This document shows, piece by piece, positions 6,627 to 7,423 of a stretch of 7,423 bases of DNA. The translations under genes and the position numbers were made by a program. Origin of the DNA: an uncultured Terrimonas sp. (GTDB taxonomy: Bacteria > Bacteroidota > Bacteroidia > Chitinophagales > Chitinophagaceae); NCBI GenBank assembly GCA_946886925.1, contig CAMPJQ010000127.1, positions 1 through 7,423 of the forward strand, in the 5' to 3' direction. Within the stretch, counting starts at the first letter, position 1; every line of letters begins with the position of its first letter. Below the pieces are notes generated by a model. It was not told the DNA's origin. It was given only the letters and a program-made list of their open reading frames with translations, and made no database searches.

Positions 6627-6667
6627 GCACCCTTAATTTTTTTGTATAAACGAATAATAACAAAATC

Positions 6668-7423
6668 ATGAGCGTTACTTTAGGCAACCGCGAATATTTT
6701 CCCGGTATCAGCAAAATCAAATTTGAAGGTCCCCAATCCGATAACCCGCTTTCTTATAAATGGTATGATGAAAACAGGATGGTTGCTGGCAAAAGCATGA
6801 AAGATCATTTTCGTTTTGCTGTAGCGTACTGGCACACTTTCTGCGGAACCGGCGCCGACCCTTTTGGCCCTGGAACCAAACGTTTTCCATGGGATGCTAA
6901 CCAGGATGCTGTTCAGCGCGCAAAAGATAAAATGGATGCCGCTTTTGAATTCATCACCAAATTGGGCGTACCTTATTATTGTTTTCACGATATAGATCTC
7001 GTGGATGAAGGAGGTTCCCTTTCCGAATACGAAAGCCGTCTCCAGGCAATTGTGGATTACGCAAAAGCCAAGCAACAAACCAGTGGTGTAAAACTTTTGT
7101 GGGGCACCGCCAATGTATTCTCCAATTCCCGCTATATGAACGGCGCTTCTACCAATCCCGATTTTAATGCAGTGGCATATGCCGGTGCACAGGTGAAGAA
7201 TGCACTGGATGCTACCATCGCTTTAAATGGCGAGAACTATGTATTTTGGGGCGGAAGAGAAGGCTACATGACCTTGTTGAATACCAATATGAAAAGGGAG
7301 TTGGATCACCTGGCTACTTTTTTAACAATGGCACGCGATTATGCGCGTGGCAACGGATTTAAAGGCACATTTTTCATTGAGCCCAAACCCTGCGAACCTA
7401 CCAAGCACCAATACGATTATGAC
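6668..7423 (+). CDS. xylA: xylose isomerase XylA, N-terminal 252 residues (cut by window end)
   Basis: Xylose isomerase interconverts D-xylose and D-xylulose in the cytoplasm with two divalent metal ions, the entry step of bacterial xylose catabolism. The frame opens at ATG 6668 and is still open at the last base. It shows the class II N-terminal region ([31 protein letters not shown]) and FHDID with the ring-opening pair H107 and D110. It also has FWGGREGY with W194 in the substrate pocket, and FIEPKP with metal ligand E238 and catalytic K240. These sit six residues later than H101, D104, W188, E232 and K234 of the E. coli enzyme, so numbering and start are consistent. About 57 percent of a typical 440-residue protein is visible; the remaining metal ligands lie beyond the window. 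No xylulokinase, transporter or regulator gene is seen upstream, so any xylose operon would continue downstream. Confidence 0.97.
   Translation, partial: MSVTLGNREYFPGISKIKFEGPQSDNPLSYKWYDENRMVAGKSMKDHFRFAVAYWHTFCGTGADPFGPGTKRFPWDANQDAVQRAKDKMDAAFEFITKLGVPYYCFHDIDLVDEGGSLSEYESRLQAIVDYAKAKQQTSGVKLLWGTANVFSNSRYMNGASTNPDFNAVAYAGAQVKNALDATIALNGENYVFWGGREGYMTLLNTNMKRELDHLATFLTMARDYARGNGFKGTFFIEPKPCEPTKHQYDYD

Larger units (their letters stand above)
6313..6667. other. 355-bp gene-free region between the transglutaminase-like pair and xylA
   Basis: No ORF here looks real and no tRNA-like fold is apparent. From left to right it holds unremarkable sequence, a bulged inverted repeat at 6387-6420, more unremarkable sequence to about 6487, two CACATT-type repeat blocks at 6488-6527 and 6571-6607 around a GC-rich 43-bp core, a candidate -7 element at 6619-6626, and an AT-rich leader to the xylA start. 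Confidence 0.7.

Noticed and set aside
6526..6720. 64-codon minus-strand frame across the xylA upstream region
   Set aside because: It covers the repeat blocks and the xylA promoter and start; the translation is low-complexity with no family resemblance.

Overview
The window looks like a piece of a Bacteroidota chromosome, most likely Chitinophagaceae or a close relative. This rests on inference from several features: an LVIVD-repeat surface protein, a tandem pair of DUF3857/transglutaminase-like exported proteins, a short QueG without a C-terminal HEAT extension, a Bacteroidota-type xylose isomerase, A-rich start-codon contexts instead of Shine-Dalgarno sites, and -7 elements resembling TAnnTTTG. 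No species-level marker is visible. I see no mobile element, CRISPR array, tRNA or rRNA.

Layout. (1) Bases 1-1216, plus strand: the 3' part of an LVIVD-repeat beta-propeller-like protein overlaps by one base (TAATG) a small secreted protein that ends like an outer-membrane beta-barrel. (2) Bases 1217-1376: a 160-bp gap between convergent genes, filled by two different degenerate 7-bp-period arrays with a 7-bp inverted repeat between them. (3) Bases 1377-2303, minus strand: queG, epoxyqueuosine reductase, the last step of tRNA queuosine synthesis, apparently starting at TTG. (4) Bases 2304-2385: an AT-rich divergent promoter region. (5) Bases 2386-6312, plus strand: two exported DUF3857 plus transglutaminase-like paralogues, 3 bp apart. 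The first has lost the catalytic Cys and His; the second keeps both. (6) Bases 6313-6667: a 355-bp gene-free region with a bulged hairpin, two blocks of CACATT-type repeats around a GC-rich 43-bp core, and a likely promoter. (7) Bases 6668 to the end: the first 252 codons of xylA.

The genes do not form one pathway. There are two likely co-transcribed pairs, LVIVD/barrel and the transglutaminase-like pair, plus two housekeeping or metabolic genes, queG and xylA. The two points most worth following are the adjacent dead and apparently live transglutaminase folds in one operon, and the short-period degenerate arrays in two of the three intergenic regions. Nothing here is clearly a new system.
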